DNA from: Novosphingobium album (ex Hu et al. 2023)
Lineage (GTDB): Bacteria > Pseudomonadota > Alphaproteobacteria > Sphingomonadales > Sphingomonadaceae
Assembly: GCF_022832385.1 (NCBI RefSeq)
Contig: NZ_JALHLE010000007.1
Span: 62,001-126,000, forward strand
DNA length: 64,000 nt
Direction: 5' to 3'
The notes under the pieces were generated by a model. The model was not told the DNA's origin. It saw nothing but the letters and a program-made list of their open reading frames with translations, and ran no database searches. The stretch's first letter is position 1. Each line of letters starts with the position of its first letter. Both the position numbers and the translations under genes were made by a program. This document shows, one piece after another, positions 41,787 to 50,372 of the stretch.

Positions 41787-44429
41787 TTAGATTTTGACCT
41801 TCAGACGCGCGTACCAGAACCCGCCGTTGGAGCCGAAGGGGCCGCCGCTGTTGGGATAGATCTGGCCGTTCGACAGGCTGTTGGTCAGGACATAGATCGG
41901 GTTGACCGAGGTGGCCTTGATCTTGTCCGGATAGGCGTTGAACAGGTTCGTCGCGCCCACAGCCAGCGTGTAGTGTTCGGCTATGGTGTAGCTGACCTCA
42001 AGGTCAGTGGTGAACTTCGAACCGAAGGTCTGGCCAGGGAAAGAGTTTTCCAAACCAAACGAGCTATAGTAGTTTTGGCGCCCGGTGATCGTGAAATCCC
42101 CAATCGCATAGTTTGCGGTGAAGGTCGCGCGATGCTTCGGAATAGTGCCTTCGATATCCTTCTTCTGCGAAGCACTGATGATGCTCGCATCGAACTTCGT
42201 CACCTTCGTCTCGTTATAGTTGTAGGCGAGCGTCAGGTTGAGTTTGCCGTCGCCAATGAAGGTGCGGTAGGTGCCGACAAAGTCGATACCGGCCGTGCGC
42301 GAGTCATAGGCACTGGTAGGATAACGCACGTCGCCGCCTTCACCCACTGCCAAAAGGGCAGGCTGCGCGGCAATATCTGCCGCGGTGACACTGTAGGTCT
42401 GCGACGTTCCGATACGATCCTTGATCTTGATCCAGTAGCCATCCAGCGTGAAGGTCAGCGCCGACGTTGGCGTGAAGACGAAGCCGAGACCGTAGTTGGT
42501 CGACTTCTCCGGCTTCAGATCGGTGGCGCCGAAATATTGCGCGATCGGGTTGGAGACCGGGTAGGTGCCGGTCTGAACCTGAGCACCGTTCCGGAACGAG
42601 GTGGTCAGGATCTGCACATTGCTCTGGCCCGGCGACGGCGCGTGGTAGCCCGTACCCACCGTACCGCGCACGGAGAACGTCGGCGTGGCTTTCCACAGAG
42701 CATTCAGCTTGCCGACGGTGGTCCCGCCGAAGGTGTTGTAATTTTCGTAGCGGCCGGCCGCGCCCACCGAAATCGTGTCGGTCAGGTCGGCTTCCACACT
42801 GAGATAACCGGCATAGTCATGCTGCGAATAGCTGGCAGCAGCGTCCGGGCTGGTGCCACCATAGCCGCTCGCGCCCACCGGCATGGAGACGGTGGAATCA
42901 TAGGCGAATACGCCCGGCGAAGTTTCGACATAGAGGGCCTGGCTGTAATAGGGCCCAATGCCATAGGACTGCGGGTCACCTTCGGTCGCCTTGTAGGTTT
43001 CGTTACGATATTCGGCGCCGAACGCGATCGTTACCGGACTGGAGAGCCCAGCGTCGAGAGAATAGACGAAATCGGCATTCAGGTTGGTTTCTTTCTGAAT
43101 GAGCGATCCGAACTTGAACGAGGTCTGCGAGTCCGGTCCGTAGGACGGGGCCAGCGAGTCGTACATCGAAAGGGTGAGGGCGTTGCGGCTGAGCGATCCC
43201 GACACATCGAAGGTCAGATCGTCGAGCAGATTACCCTTGATGCCCAGCACGCCAAAGGCCTGATCCTTCACACCCACGAACTGCGGCGTGAAACCGGCAG
43301 GGTAGAGGCTTGAGAAGGAATAGGTGTTGCTATCCTTGACGTAGGCGCCTTCGGGGCATGTTGCGCTACCGGCAGGACAGGCCGTCAGATAGATCGGGTG
43401 CGTAAAGGCACTGTTCGCACCCGACGAATGGGCTACGCCGGCCGTATCGAGCAGGCCCGTAAACGATTGGACCGGGCGATAGTTGAAGCTTTCCGTCTTC
43501 TTGTCGTGCGCGAAGTTGCCGAAAGCATAAAGCTTGGTCGTGTCGGTAACTTCATAGCTGGCGTTGACGGTGGCCTTCCAGCCTTCACCCGGGGAATTGC
43601 CGTAAATCTGTACCGGCCCGGGGTAGTTGGGCAGTTGCGACGCCAGCGAGGGATTCGCTTCCGCGAACAGCACGGCGTTCGGGCGCGTCGCATTGCGGAT
43701 CGTGCCATCATCCTTGTTGTATTCGCCCGCGAACGAAATGAAGCCGCGGTCGCCGATCTTGAAACCGGCATAGCCCGCGATCTGGCGCGACTTGCCGTCG
43801 CCGCCGCCATCGTAGAACTGGCCGTAGCGGGTGGTGAACTCGAAGCCCTCGTCTTCGCGCAGGGAATAGTTGAGCACGCCGGCGATGGCGTCCGTACCAT
43901 ATTGCGCGGTCGCGCCTTCGCGCAGGATCTGGAGGCCGCCAAAAGCGATCGAAGGCAGCACCGAAAGGTCAGCGCCCTGCGACAGGTTGTTGGTCGGATC
44001 GCCCGCAGCAACCTGGACCAGCGCGGAACGGTTGAGGCGCTTGCCATTGATCATGACGAGCGTCATGTCACCCGCCAGGCCGCGAATGGACGGCGAGCGA
44101 ACGAACGTGGAAGCGTCGGAAATCGAGTTCTGGCCGACGTTGAAGCTCGGAACGATGTTCTTGAGCACGTCAAGCATGTCGGCGGCTGGCTGCGTAGCCA
44201 GTTCTTCGGCACCGATGACATCGACCGGCGACGCGGAATCGGTGACGGTACGGTCGGTACGGCGCGTACCGAGAACGACGATTGCTTCACCAGCATCGTC
44301 TGCTGCATCGGCTGCCGCATCCGCACCGCCGATGACCATGCTCGCCGCACTTTGGGCAAACGCCGGCTGCGCACAGGCGCAAAGCGCCAAGGCCAGCGCG
44401 GCTATTGATGTTGTTTCCCTGTATTTCAT
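41787..44429 (-). CDS. TonB-dependent outer-membrane receptor 2
   Basis: An 880-residue receptor. A signal peptide (1-25, ending AFAQ) is followed by a long linker with IVVLGTRRTDRTVTD, then the plug with LADML-type LDVLKNIVPSF, SIRGLAGDMTLVMINGKRLNRS and ILREGATAQYGTDAIAGV. The barrel closes with aromatic-rich strands and the terminal WYARLKVKI. The TonB-box-like segment is near 50-56. Two 18-bp regulator sites lie in its upstream region, shared with the divergent TctD-like regulator, which suggests it is switched by that two-component system. The transported substrate is unknown; the accompanying dicarboxylate/amino-acid symporter suggests a small organic acid or peptide-like compound. Confidence 0.93.
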   Translation of the reverse strand: MKYRETTSIAALALALCACAQPAFAQSAASMVIGGADAAADAADDAGEAIVVLGTRRTDRTVTDSASPVDVIGAEELATQPAADMLDVLKNIVPSFNVGQNSISDASTFVRSPSIRGLAGDMTLVMINGKRLNRSALVQVAAGDPTNNLSQGADLSVLPSIAFGGLQILREGATAQYGTDAIAGVLNYSLREDEGFEFTTRYGQFYDGGGDGKSRQIAGYAGFKIGDRGFISFAGEYNKDDGTIRNATRPNAVLFAEANPSLASQLPNYPGPVQIYGNSPGEGWKATVNASYEVTDTTKLYAFGNFAHDKKTESFNYRPVQSFTGLLDTAGVAHSSGANSAFTHPIYLTACPAGSATCPEGAYVKDSNTYSFSSLYPAGFTPQFVGVKDQAFGVLGIKGNLLDDLTFDVSGSLSRNALTLSMYDSLAPSYGPDSQTSFKFGSLIQKETNLNADFVYSLDAGLSSPVTIAFGAEYRNETYKATEGDPQSYGIGPYYSQALYVETSPGVFAYDSTVSMPVGASGYGGTSPDAAASYSQHDYAGYLSVEADLTDTISVGAAGRYENYNTFGGTTVGKLNALWKATPTFSVRGTVGTGYHAPSPGQSNVQILTTSFRNGAQVQTGTYPVSNPIAQYFGATDLKPEKSTNYGLGFVFTPTSALTFTLDGYWIKIKDRIGTSQTYSVTAADIAAQPALLAVGEGGDVRYPTSAYDSRTAGIDFVGTYRTFIGDGKLNLTLAYNYNETKVTKFDASIISASQKKDIEGTIPKHRATFTANYAIGDFTITGRQNYYSSFGLENSFPGQTFGSKFTTDLEVSYTIAEHYTLAVGATNLFNAYPDKIKATSVNPIYVLTNSLSNGQIYPNSGGPFGSNGGFWYARLKVKI

Positions 44430-44693
44430 CTGGATCGGCCCCTGTCTGTTGAATGGAAAGCGTGGCTTCGGGCCCCTCCCTGGAGATCCGGATTTTTATT
44501 ATAATTTCAAATACTTATAGAAATATCACAACAACGTGCTCCAAGCGTTTTCGAAAACACCCGGCGCCGCAATGCCTGCAGCAGACCGGACTGGCAGGGC
44601 ACGCACCCTCAAGGCGCACCACAACACTTCAAAAGCGCCGGAACATCTGGAGCTGAACTTTTCTCCAGACAGGTGAAAGTTAGGCTGGACGAC

Positions 44694-44711
44694 CTGTCAC
44701 CAAGCTGTCAC
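44694..44711 (+). promoter_or_regulatory. 18-bp direct-repeat regulator site 1
   Basis: Sequence CTGTCAC-CAAG-CTGTCAC: two identical 7-mers four bases apart. The 7-4-7 layout with CTGTCA units is that of the PhoB Pho box, but the spacer CAAG is GC-containing and identical in all three copies of the island. It lies about 187 bases before the TctD-like start and 265 before the receptor start. Confidence 0.7.
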
Positions 44712-44747
44712 TCTGACAGACATCAGGGAAAAAGAATTTCAGGGTCA

Positions 44748-44765
44748 GCGACAGCTTGATGACAG
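44748..44765 (-). promoter_or_regulatory. 18-bp direct-repeat regulator site 2
   Basis: Read on the minus strand: CTGTCAT-CAAG-CTGTCGC. It has the same layout and spacer as site 1 but opposite orientation, and is 36 bases away from it. It lies about 133 bases before the TctD-like start codon. Confidence 0.7.
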
Positions 44766-44897
44766 GTTTGAACCAAACAGTGTCGAATCAAGAAACATTT
44801 GAAAAAGAATACGGTGCAGGAAGGTCTGGCTGCCTGAGCGTGCGGACCGAACCTGCTGTTGAGGGGGTGCCACAACTCGTTTTCGGGGAGTGAGTTG

Positions 44898-45563
44898 TTG
44901 CGTATTTTGATTGTTGAAGACGACCGTAGCCTTGCGCGCGGAATGGAAGCATCCATGGGCTCGTCCGGTTTCGCCATGGATTTCGTATCCACCGGCGAAG
45001 AGGCGATCGAGGTTTTGGCTAACGAGCCCTATAATCTCGTGATCCTCGACCTCGGCCTGCCCGACATGGACGGACTGGAGGTTCTGAGCACGCTGCGCCG
45101 CCGCGAGGTGCAGACCCCCATCCTGATCCTGACCGCGCGCGACGCCGTGAACGACCGCATCGAGGGGCTCGACCGCGGCGCAGATGACTATCTGTCGAAG
45201 CCGTTCCACCCGCGCGAGCTTGAATCCCGTGCACGGGCACTGATCCGCCGCAGTCTGGGCACACCGGACCCGGTGCTGCGGGTCGGCTGCCTCAGCTTCG
45301 ATCGCTCCACCCGCACTGTCCAGCTCGACCGATCGGTGGTCGACCTTCGGCGCCGCGAACTGGCTGTGCTGGAAACCCTGATGGGCCGCCCGGGCAAGGT
45401 CGTGACGCGCGAATGCCTGACTGCAGAAGTGTTCAACTTCGCCGATGCTGTCGCGCCCAATGCGCTCGACGTCTACGTCGGGCGGCTGCGGCGCAAGCTG
45501 ATGCCTCACGGCCCGGTCATCCGCACTGTCCGTGGTCTGGGCTACGTGCTGGAAGGCAGCTGA
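44898..45563 (+). CDS. OmpR-family response regulator, TctD/QseB-like
   Basis: A 221-residue response regulator. The receiver domain (1-115) has acidic pair Asp8-Asp9, phosphoacceptor Asp51 in LDLGLPDMDG, and Lys in YLSKPFH near 101. A winged-helix output domain (about 125-220) ends with NALDVYVGRLRRKL, the recognition helix. The start is TTG at 44898, supported by GGGGAG seven bases upstream and by the typical beginning MRILIVEDD. It is followed 10 bases later by its sensor kinase. Two 18-bp repeats upstream and one before the symporter gene are the natural candidates for its binding sites, including autoregulation. Confidence 0.9.
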   Translation: MRILIVEDDRSLARGMEASMGSSGFAMDFVSTGEEAIEVLANEPYNLVILDLGLPDMDGLEVLSTLRRREVQTPILILTARDAVNDRIEGLDRGADDYLSKPFHPRELESRARALIRRSLGTPDPVLRVGCLSFDRSTRTVQLDRSVVDLRRRELAVLETLMGRPGKVVTRECLTAEVFNFADAVAPNALDVYVGRLRRKLMPHGPVIRTVRGLGYVLEGS

Positions 45564-45573
45564 TCCTGCCTCC

Positions 45574-47121
45574 ATGACTTCGCTGCGCGCCCGCCTGACC
45601 GCAGCGGTCATGATGCCGCTTCTGGCACTTGCCATCACGTTCGGCACCATCACGTGCTGGATGATCCATCGCACGCTCTCCACCGCGTCAGACCGCACGC
45701 TGGTCGGTTCCGTCACCATGATCAGTCGTGCGATCAACGCCGACACATCGGCACGCCACCAGCTGTTGCCGCTGGCGATTCACCTGCTGCAGAACCAGAT
45801 GACGCCCGTGTCCCACTACAGCGTCTATGAAGGCAACGAGCTGATCGCGGGCACGGATTGGCTGGTCCCGCCCGCAGACTATGATCCCACGCCCGGGGCG
45901 AAAATTCCACACCATACGCCCGCCAGCTTTCCGCGCAGCTACCGCGACACGCAGCTGGTGCGCGGCTACGTCGATGCGCGCGATGCCGAAGGCGTGATTC
46001 AGGCCGCCTACCTGCGCGACGCGGAGCTGGAAGGCCGGTCGATGCGCGTCGCTACCGAAATCCGCACCCTGCCCGGCTTTGCCCGGCCAGTGGTGGTGCA
46101 GGTAGCCGATTTTCTCGACGACCGGCATGCCTACGAGCAAACCTATTTTCTACGCGTGGCGGGAGCGGGCATCCTGATAGCGATGACAGCCGTCCTGCTG
46201 TTCTATGGCGCCATCACCTGGGGCCTTGGCCCGTTTGCCTCGCTGACCCGGCAAATCGGCGCGGCGCGGCGACAATCCACCTCGCACTTGCGTCTCACGC
46301 TGGAGGAAGATGCACCGCGCGAAGCCCTGTTGCTGGCCTCCGCGTTCAATGAGCTGATGGCCCGCACCGAACGCGCCATCTCCTCGCTGCGCGAATTCAC
46401 ATCCAATGCCTCCCACCAGTTGCGCACACCACTGGCCATCGTGCGCGTCCATGTCGATGTGCTGAGCCGTTACGGCCCTTCAACGCCGCAGGGTGCCACG
46501 GCACTGAAGGACATCGGTGCAGCGGTCGATTCGCTCGAACGCCTGCTGGGACAGCTGATCTCGCTCGCGCGCATGGATGAGCAGGGCCGCGATGACGGAC
46601 CGCAGGAGGCCTTCGATCTGACCGCCGCTGCCGTGGGCATCGTCGCCAGCCGCGTCACGCATCCTGACGCGAGTGCCATGGACATTGGCTTCGAGACCGA
46701 TGCGGCCACGATCATGGCGCTCGGGGACAAGGCACTGGCCACGGAAATGATCAGCAACCTGCTGGACAACGCGATCCGATACAACCGCGCTGACGGCACC
46801 GTGACGGTACGCGTCCTCACCCGCGAAGGCGCGCCGGCCATCGAGATCGAGGATGACGGCCCCGGCATCGCGCCGGCCGACCGCGAGAAGGTATGGGAAC
46901 GATTCTACCGCGCGCCCGGAGCCGATGGACCGTCCGGCAGCGGTCTGGGCCTGCCGATCGTGCGCGCCATGGGCGAACGCATGGGCGCCCGGGTCACGCT
47001 GGAAGATGGCGCGGGTGGCAAGGGCGTGAAAGCAATCATCGTCTTCCTGGCGCCCGAACTACAGTCGGAGACTCCGGACGGCACATATTTTTCACCCGCC
47101 ACCAAAATGACAGCTTGCTGA
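45574..47121 (+). CDS. Sensor histidine kinase, TctE-like
   Basis: A 515-residue inner-membrane kinase. Helix 1 (about 9-30), a periplasmic sensor domain (about 35-190) resembling the TctE/2CSK-N type, helix 2 (about 195-217), a HAMP region, then HisKA with His281 in SNASHQLRTPLAIV, and an HATPase domain with N-box NLLDNAIRYN, DDGPGIAP and GSGLGLPIV. TctE-type sensors respond to tricarboxylates or related acids. The gene starts 10 bases after its regulator gene. Its last codons contain the third copy of the 18-bp regulator site, placed before the downstream symporter gene. Confidence 0.88.
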   Translation: MTSLRARLTAAVMMPLLALAITFGTITCWMIHRTLSTASDRTLVGSVTMISRAINADTSARHQLLPLAIHLLQNQMTPVSHYSVYEGNELIAGTDWLVPPADYDPTPGAKIPHHTPASFPRSYRDTQLVRGYVDARDAEGVIQAAYLRDAELEGRSMRVATEIRTLPGFARPVVVQVADFLDDRHAYEQTYFLRVAGAGILIAMTAVLLFYGAITWGLGPFASLTRQIGAARRQSTSHLRLTLEEDAPREALLLASAFNELMARTERAISSLREFTSNASHQLRTPLAIVRVHVDVLSRYGPSTPQGATALKDIGAAVDSLERLLGQLISLARMDEQGRDDGPQEAFDLTAAAVGIVASRVTHPDASAMDIGFETDAATIMALGDKALATEMISNLLDNAIRYNRADGTVTVRVLTREGAPAIEIEDDGPGIAPADREKVWERFYRAPGADGPSGSGLGLPIVRAMGERMGARVTLEDGAGGKGVKAIIVFLAPELQSETPDGTYFSPATKMTAC

Positions 47122-47124
47122 CAG
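47107..47124 (-). promoter_or_regulatory. 18-bp direct-repeat regulator site 3
   Basis: Read on the minus strand: CTGTCAG-CAAG-CTGTCAT. It has the same 7-4-7 layout and spacer as the two sites 2.4 kb upstream. It overlaps the final codons and stop of the kinase gene and ends 100 bases before the symporter start, so it is placed to control the symporter separately from the kinase. Confidence 0.7.
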
Positions 47125-47223
47125 GGTTTCTAAACTAGTCGAAACTTTGCGCTATTCAGCGGCCGAATTTCCTTTTCCGCCCGGGACGCAGGCCGCCAAC
47201 CCTCAGAGGATGCCGATTGCCAC

Positions 47224-48546
47224 ATGAGGCGACCTGACTTTCCTACCGGCCCCCACACGGGGGCGCCTGTGGCTCCGACGCCCGCCAGTGGCGGCTGGCT
47301 GAGGTTGCGGCCGCACATGCTGCTGTTCCTGGGATTCGGGATCGGCACCGGGGCGGGCACGCTGGTGGAGTTCGGAGCTCCGACACATCCCCTTACGGCC
47401 GAAATTCTCAAATGGTTCGTGCGTCCGGTCGAGCAGGTTTTCCTGAGCGTCCTGTTCCTGCTGATCGCGCCGCTGCTGTTTTCCGCCATCGTCAGCGGCC
47501 TGTCGCGCATCCGCGGCAATGCCGGCATGCAGGGCCTGATTGCCACCACGCTGGTCTACATGATTGCCGTCTCCGCCTCGGCATCGCTGATTGGCCTGGC
47601 CATGGCCAACCTGTTCCGGCCCGGAGACGGCATTCCACCCGAAATCGGTCAGCAACTCGTCGCCACCCATCTGCCCGCGATCCCGCGTGGACTGATGGAC
47701 CTGGCGCCAAGCTTCCGCTCGGTGAATGGCTGGATTCTGATCATGGTGATCGCCTCGTTCGCGATTGCTGCTGCCTTGCCCCTGTTGCGCAAGCAGAGCG
47801 GCCGCTGGCTGGTCAGCGCCTGCGAGCGGCTGTTCGACCTCGGCATGAAGGCGGTGACACTGGTTACCCGGTTCGCGCCGCTCGCAGTTGCCTGTTTCAT
47901 GTTTGACCTCACCGTGATGTTCGGCTGGCACCTGCTGGTTTACCTCAGCGCCTATATCGCCGTGGTCATCGCCGCACTGGCGCTGCAGATCGTCATTACC
48001 TTTTTCATGGTGGTGTGGATGCGCGGGGAACTGGCCCCTGCCACCTTCCTGCGCAGCGTGCAGGAGGCGGCCGTTATCGCCTTTTGCACCTCCTCTTCCA
48101 ACGCCACCCTGCCTACCGCGCTGAAAGTTGCGGAAGTCGATCTTGGACTGCCAGGGCCGGTGGTGCGACCCGTGCTGGGGCTAGGAACGGTCTCAAACCA
48201 GAGCGGCACGACGATCTATATCGCCGTCACCGTGCTGTTCGTCGGCCAGTTCTTCGGAATGGACCTCCATCTCGACCAGCAGGCGCTCGTCTTTGCTGTG
48301 GCCGCACTCGCGGGCATGGGCACGCTGGGCGTTCCGGCGGGCGGCCTCCCTGCCGTCGCTACCGTGCTGGCGCTGACCGGCCTGCCTCCGGAAGGCATTG
48401 GCCTGGTCATCAGCGTGGACCGTCTGCTCGACATGTTCCGCACAGTCGTAAACGTCGTGGGCGACCTTGCGATTGCGGTGGCGATCGCGCGTGAACCAGT
48501 AGTGACGCCTGGCGCCATTCATGGGGCGACCCACGATCTTCCGTGA
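47224..48546 (+). CDS. Dicarboxylate/amino acid:cation symporter (DAACS family)
   Basis: A 440-residue secondary transporter of the SDF family (DctA/GltP type). Eight or more hydrophobic segments are visible, the tail of HP1 shows CTSSSNATLPTALKVAE (about 290-306), and the family blocks NQSGTTIYIAVTVLFV and GVPAGGLPAVATVLALTGLP with SVDRLLDMFRTVVNVVGD lie near the C-terminus. It couples uptake of a C4-dicarboxylate, glutamate/aspartate or neutral amino acid to Na+ or H+. The ATG at 47224 has only a distant AGAGG upstream. It follows the kinase with a regulator site between them, so it is the likely inner-membrane step for the substrate of receptor 2. Confidence 0.88.
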   Translation: MRRPDFPTGPHTGAPVAPTPASGGWLRLRPHMLLFLGFGIGTGAGTLVEFGAPTHPLTAEILKWFVRPVEQVFLSVLFLLIAPLLFSAIVSGLSRIRGNAGMQGLIATTLVYMIAVSASASLIGLAMANLFRPGDGIPPEIGQQLVATHLPAIPRGLMDLAPSFRSVNGWILIMVIASFAIAAALPLLRKQSGRWLVSACERLFDLGMKAVTLVTRFAPLAVACFMFDLTVMFGWHLLVYLSAYIAVVIAALALQIVITFFMVVWMRGELAPATFLRSVQEAAVIAFCTSSSNATLPTALKVAEVDLGLPGPVVRPVLGLGTVSNQSGTTIYIAVTVLFVGQFFGMDLHLDQQALVFAVAALAGMGTLGVPAGGLPAVATVLALTGLPPEGIGLVISVDRLLDMFRTVVNVVGDLAIAVAIAREPVVTPGAIHGATHDLP

Positions 48547-48697
48547 TTATCGCGGGGACTTGCCGCACGGAGACGCGCAACATTTTCCATCGCCGGCAAA
48601 GTCCCGGTGGTCATCCCGCGCAACCTCATTATGGATGGGAAACATGAGACGCGGCACGCTGCCGGGCGGCTGATCCGCACATGGGGAGACGGGTAAC

Positions 48698-49624
48698 ATG
48701 AGCAATGCAATGGAAAGTGCTGCCCATCATGCGGGACCGCCCTGGATCCAGCCGCAGATCCAGGAGAAGATCAAATGGCGCGATGGCGACGTTGTCATCT
48801 CGGTTCCCGCAAAAAGCGGAACGACATGGACCATGAACATCGTCCATCAGTTGCTCACAGGAGGCACTTCGGACTTCCGCGACATCTATGAGGAAGTGCC
48901 CTGGATCGAATTTGTCGCCTATCCCGGCCAGCCACATCAGGAGGTTCTGGATCGTCTCGACGCCATGCCTCACGGCACCCGCCGTGCGTTCAAGACTCAT
49001 TCCGCGCCGCCGGTCGTGCCGTTCCTGGAGAGCGCCCCTGCCCCTGACGTAAAATACATTGTCGTCGTCCGAAATCCGGAGGAGGCGCTGGTCTCTTTCC
49101 GGCCCTTTATCGAAAAGCATTCGGACGAGTGGTTCGAACTTTGGGGCATGCCGCGGGAAGCCATGGCCCGTCCTGACTTCGCGTCATTCTACGAGGAAGT
49201 CATTGAACGCAGCGGCATGCATGAGCACGCCTTCTTCGGGTTTCTCAACGCCTGGTGGCCGCTCAGGGAAAGGAACAATGTCCTGTTTCTGCACTATGCG
49301 GACATGAAGGGCGATCATGAGGGCTCGATCCGCAAAATCGCCGAGTTTCTGAAAATCGAACCCACCGAAGAACAATGGCCGAAGATCCTCGCATACACCT
49401 CGTTTCCCTGGATGAAGCAGCACGAGGACAAATTCGAGGCCAGCACGGCCGGGCGCGTGCCCATCCTGAAGTCAGGCGCCATGATCCGCAAGGGCGAAGC
49501 CGGTGACGCAAAGTCCGACGGCATGACCGACGAGATTTCCCGCCACTTGCGGGCAGTGGGCGAGCGGGTTTGCGGCGACCTCGAAGCTGTAGAATGGTTC
49601 TACAAAGGAAGCGCCAGAACCTGA
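48698..49624 (+). CDS. PAPS-dependent sulfotransferase family protein
   Basis: A 308-residue cytosolic sulfotransferase (Sulfotransfer_1, PF00685). The 5'-phosphosulfate-binding loop is PAKSGTTWT at 37-45, the 3'-phosphate-binding stretch is YIVVVRNPEEALVSF near 119-133, and the C-terminal KGEAGD segment is the RKGxxGD motif that binds PAPS. It would transfer sulfate to a hydroxyl group of a small molecule, lipid or sugar. GGGGAG precedes the ATG. It stands alone, about 150 bases after the symporter gene, with no sulfate-activation genes nearby. Confidence 0.88.
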   Translation: MSNAMESAAHHAGPPWIQPQIQEKIKWRDGDVVISVPAKSGTTWTMNIVHQLLTGGTSDFRDIYEEVPWIEFVAYPGQPHQEVLDRLDAMPHGTRRAFKTHSAPPVVPFLESAPAPDVKYIVVVRNPEEALVSFRPFIEKHSDEWFELWGMPREAMARPDFASFYEEVIERSGMHEHAFFGFLNAWWPLRERNNVLFLHYADMKGDHEGSIRKIAEFLKIEPTEEQWPKILAYTSFPWMKQHEDKFEASTAGRVPILKSGAMIRKGEAGDAKSDGMTDEISRHLRAVGERVCGDLEAVEWFYKGSART

Positions 49625-49791
49625 CGGCCGGTTCGCCGACACAATCGGCATCGGGGAAATTCCCGCCAGACTGTACACGGAATTGGCAGCAGCTTCACTC
49701 CGTAACGCCGTAGATGACCGCTCCCGGGCTTCGCACCTGCCGAGCCGGACCTTCGCCCCCGTATTAACCCCGATCTGCCTTTCTGCCGATC

Positions 49792-49799
49792 TTAACCAT
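49792..49799 (+). promoter_or_regulatory. CtrA-like half site (TTAACCAT)
   Basis: TTAACCAT lies 56 bases before the GTG start of the Thr-rich protein gene, and TTAACC occurs again at 49764-49769. The spacing is not the classical TTAA-N7-TTAA, so only a half-site is claimed. Confidence 0.25.
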
Positions 49800-49854
49800 G
49801 ATCTGACTATTTCCGGCTGAATCCCAATTCTGCCAATCATCAAGGAGATTGTCC

Positions 49855-50331
49855 GTGAACATGGCAATAACGCACACCGGCCGTCACCAAGCGTCCCATG
49901 CCCACCCTGCAAATTTTGGCCAGCTCAATTCCGCGATCGCCCGCGGTGATCTTGAGGCGGCCCAGAGCGCATATGCGGCCATCAATGAATCGACCAGCCC
50001 CTCCGCAATGGCAGCAAAAGGCCGCAGTGGTTTCGATACCGTCGGGACCGCCATCGAATCCGGCGATCTTGGAACGGCAAGAAAAGCACTGGCCGATTTT
50101 CGATCTGGCCGCGCCGCGCTAACGGCTGGCGCAGCGGAAACCGCAGGCATCACGGCAGAAACCACGGCCACGGCCACAGAAACCACAGCCAGCACCACCG
50201 AAACCGCTTCAACATCGGACTCCGCGCCAGTCATCGACGCAAGCGCGCTTCAGACTGAAACGGTATCCCCGACCGAGCAGATTGCCACACTGTTGTCCGG
50301 TTCGGGATCAACGGTAGAAATCATCGCCTGA
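49855..50331 (+). CDS. Thr/Ala/Glu-rich low-complexity protein
   Basis: A 158-residue protein of unknown function without a signal peptide or membrane segment. The first 90 residues are helical with two similar units (NSAIARGDLEAAQSAYAAI and GTAIESGDLGTARKALADF). About 95-125 is a repeat-like stretch of Thr, Ala, Glu and Ser. The start GTG at 49855 is preceded by AAGGAG with seven bases spacing; an ATG six bases later is the alternative. It is followed by a short hairpin. The repeated helical units could bind a partner, but no family is recognised. Confidence 0.6.
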   Translation: MNMAITHTGRHQASHAHPANFGQLNSAIARGDLEAAQSAYAAINESTSPSAMAAKGRSGFDTVGTAIESGDLGTARKALADFRSGRAALTAGAAETAGITAETTATATETTASTTETASTSDSAPVIDASALQTETVSPTEQIATLLSGSGSTVEIIA

Positions 50332-50350
50332 ACGGCGCGAAAAGCGCCGT
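50332..50350. terminator. Shared hairpin between two convergent genes
   Basis: A 7-bp perfect stem, ACGGCGC and GCGCCGT, with loop GAAAA starts just after the stop of the plus-strand gene and lies 22 bases past the stop of the minus-strand gene at 50373. It could serve either transcript; neither side has a T-run. Confidence 0.4.
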
Positions 50351-50372
50351 CAGAGCCATACGACACCGGCAG

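Larger units (their letters stand above)
44430..44897. promoter_or_regulatory. Divergent control region of receptor 2 and the two-component operon
   Basis: A 468-base region without genes. The receptor side is AT-rich, with a possible promoter -10 TATAAT on the minus strand about 80 bases before the receptor ATG (in TTTATTATAATTTC). The regulator side contains two 18-bp direct-repeat sites on opposite strands (44694-44711 and 44748-44765), centred 54 bases or about five helix turns apart, and an extra TGACAG half-site at 44714-44719. Confidence 0.65.

Noticed and set aside
44694..44765. Classification of the 18-bp sites as ordinary Pho boxes
   Set aside because: The layout fits, but the spacer is CAAG in all three copies rather than AT-rich, and the sites flank a TctD/TctE-type system; phosphate control remains a testable alternative only.
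49764..49799. A full CtrA box (TTAA-N7-TTAA) before the Thr-rich protein gene
   Set aside because: The two TTAA elements are about 24 bases apart, not seven; only a half-site TTAACCAT is supported.
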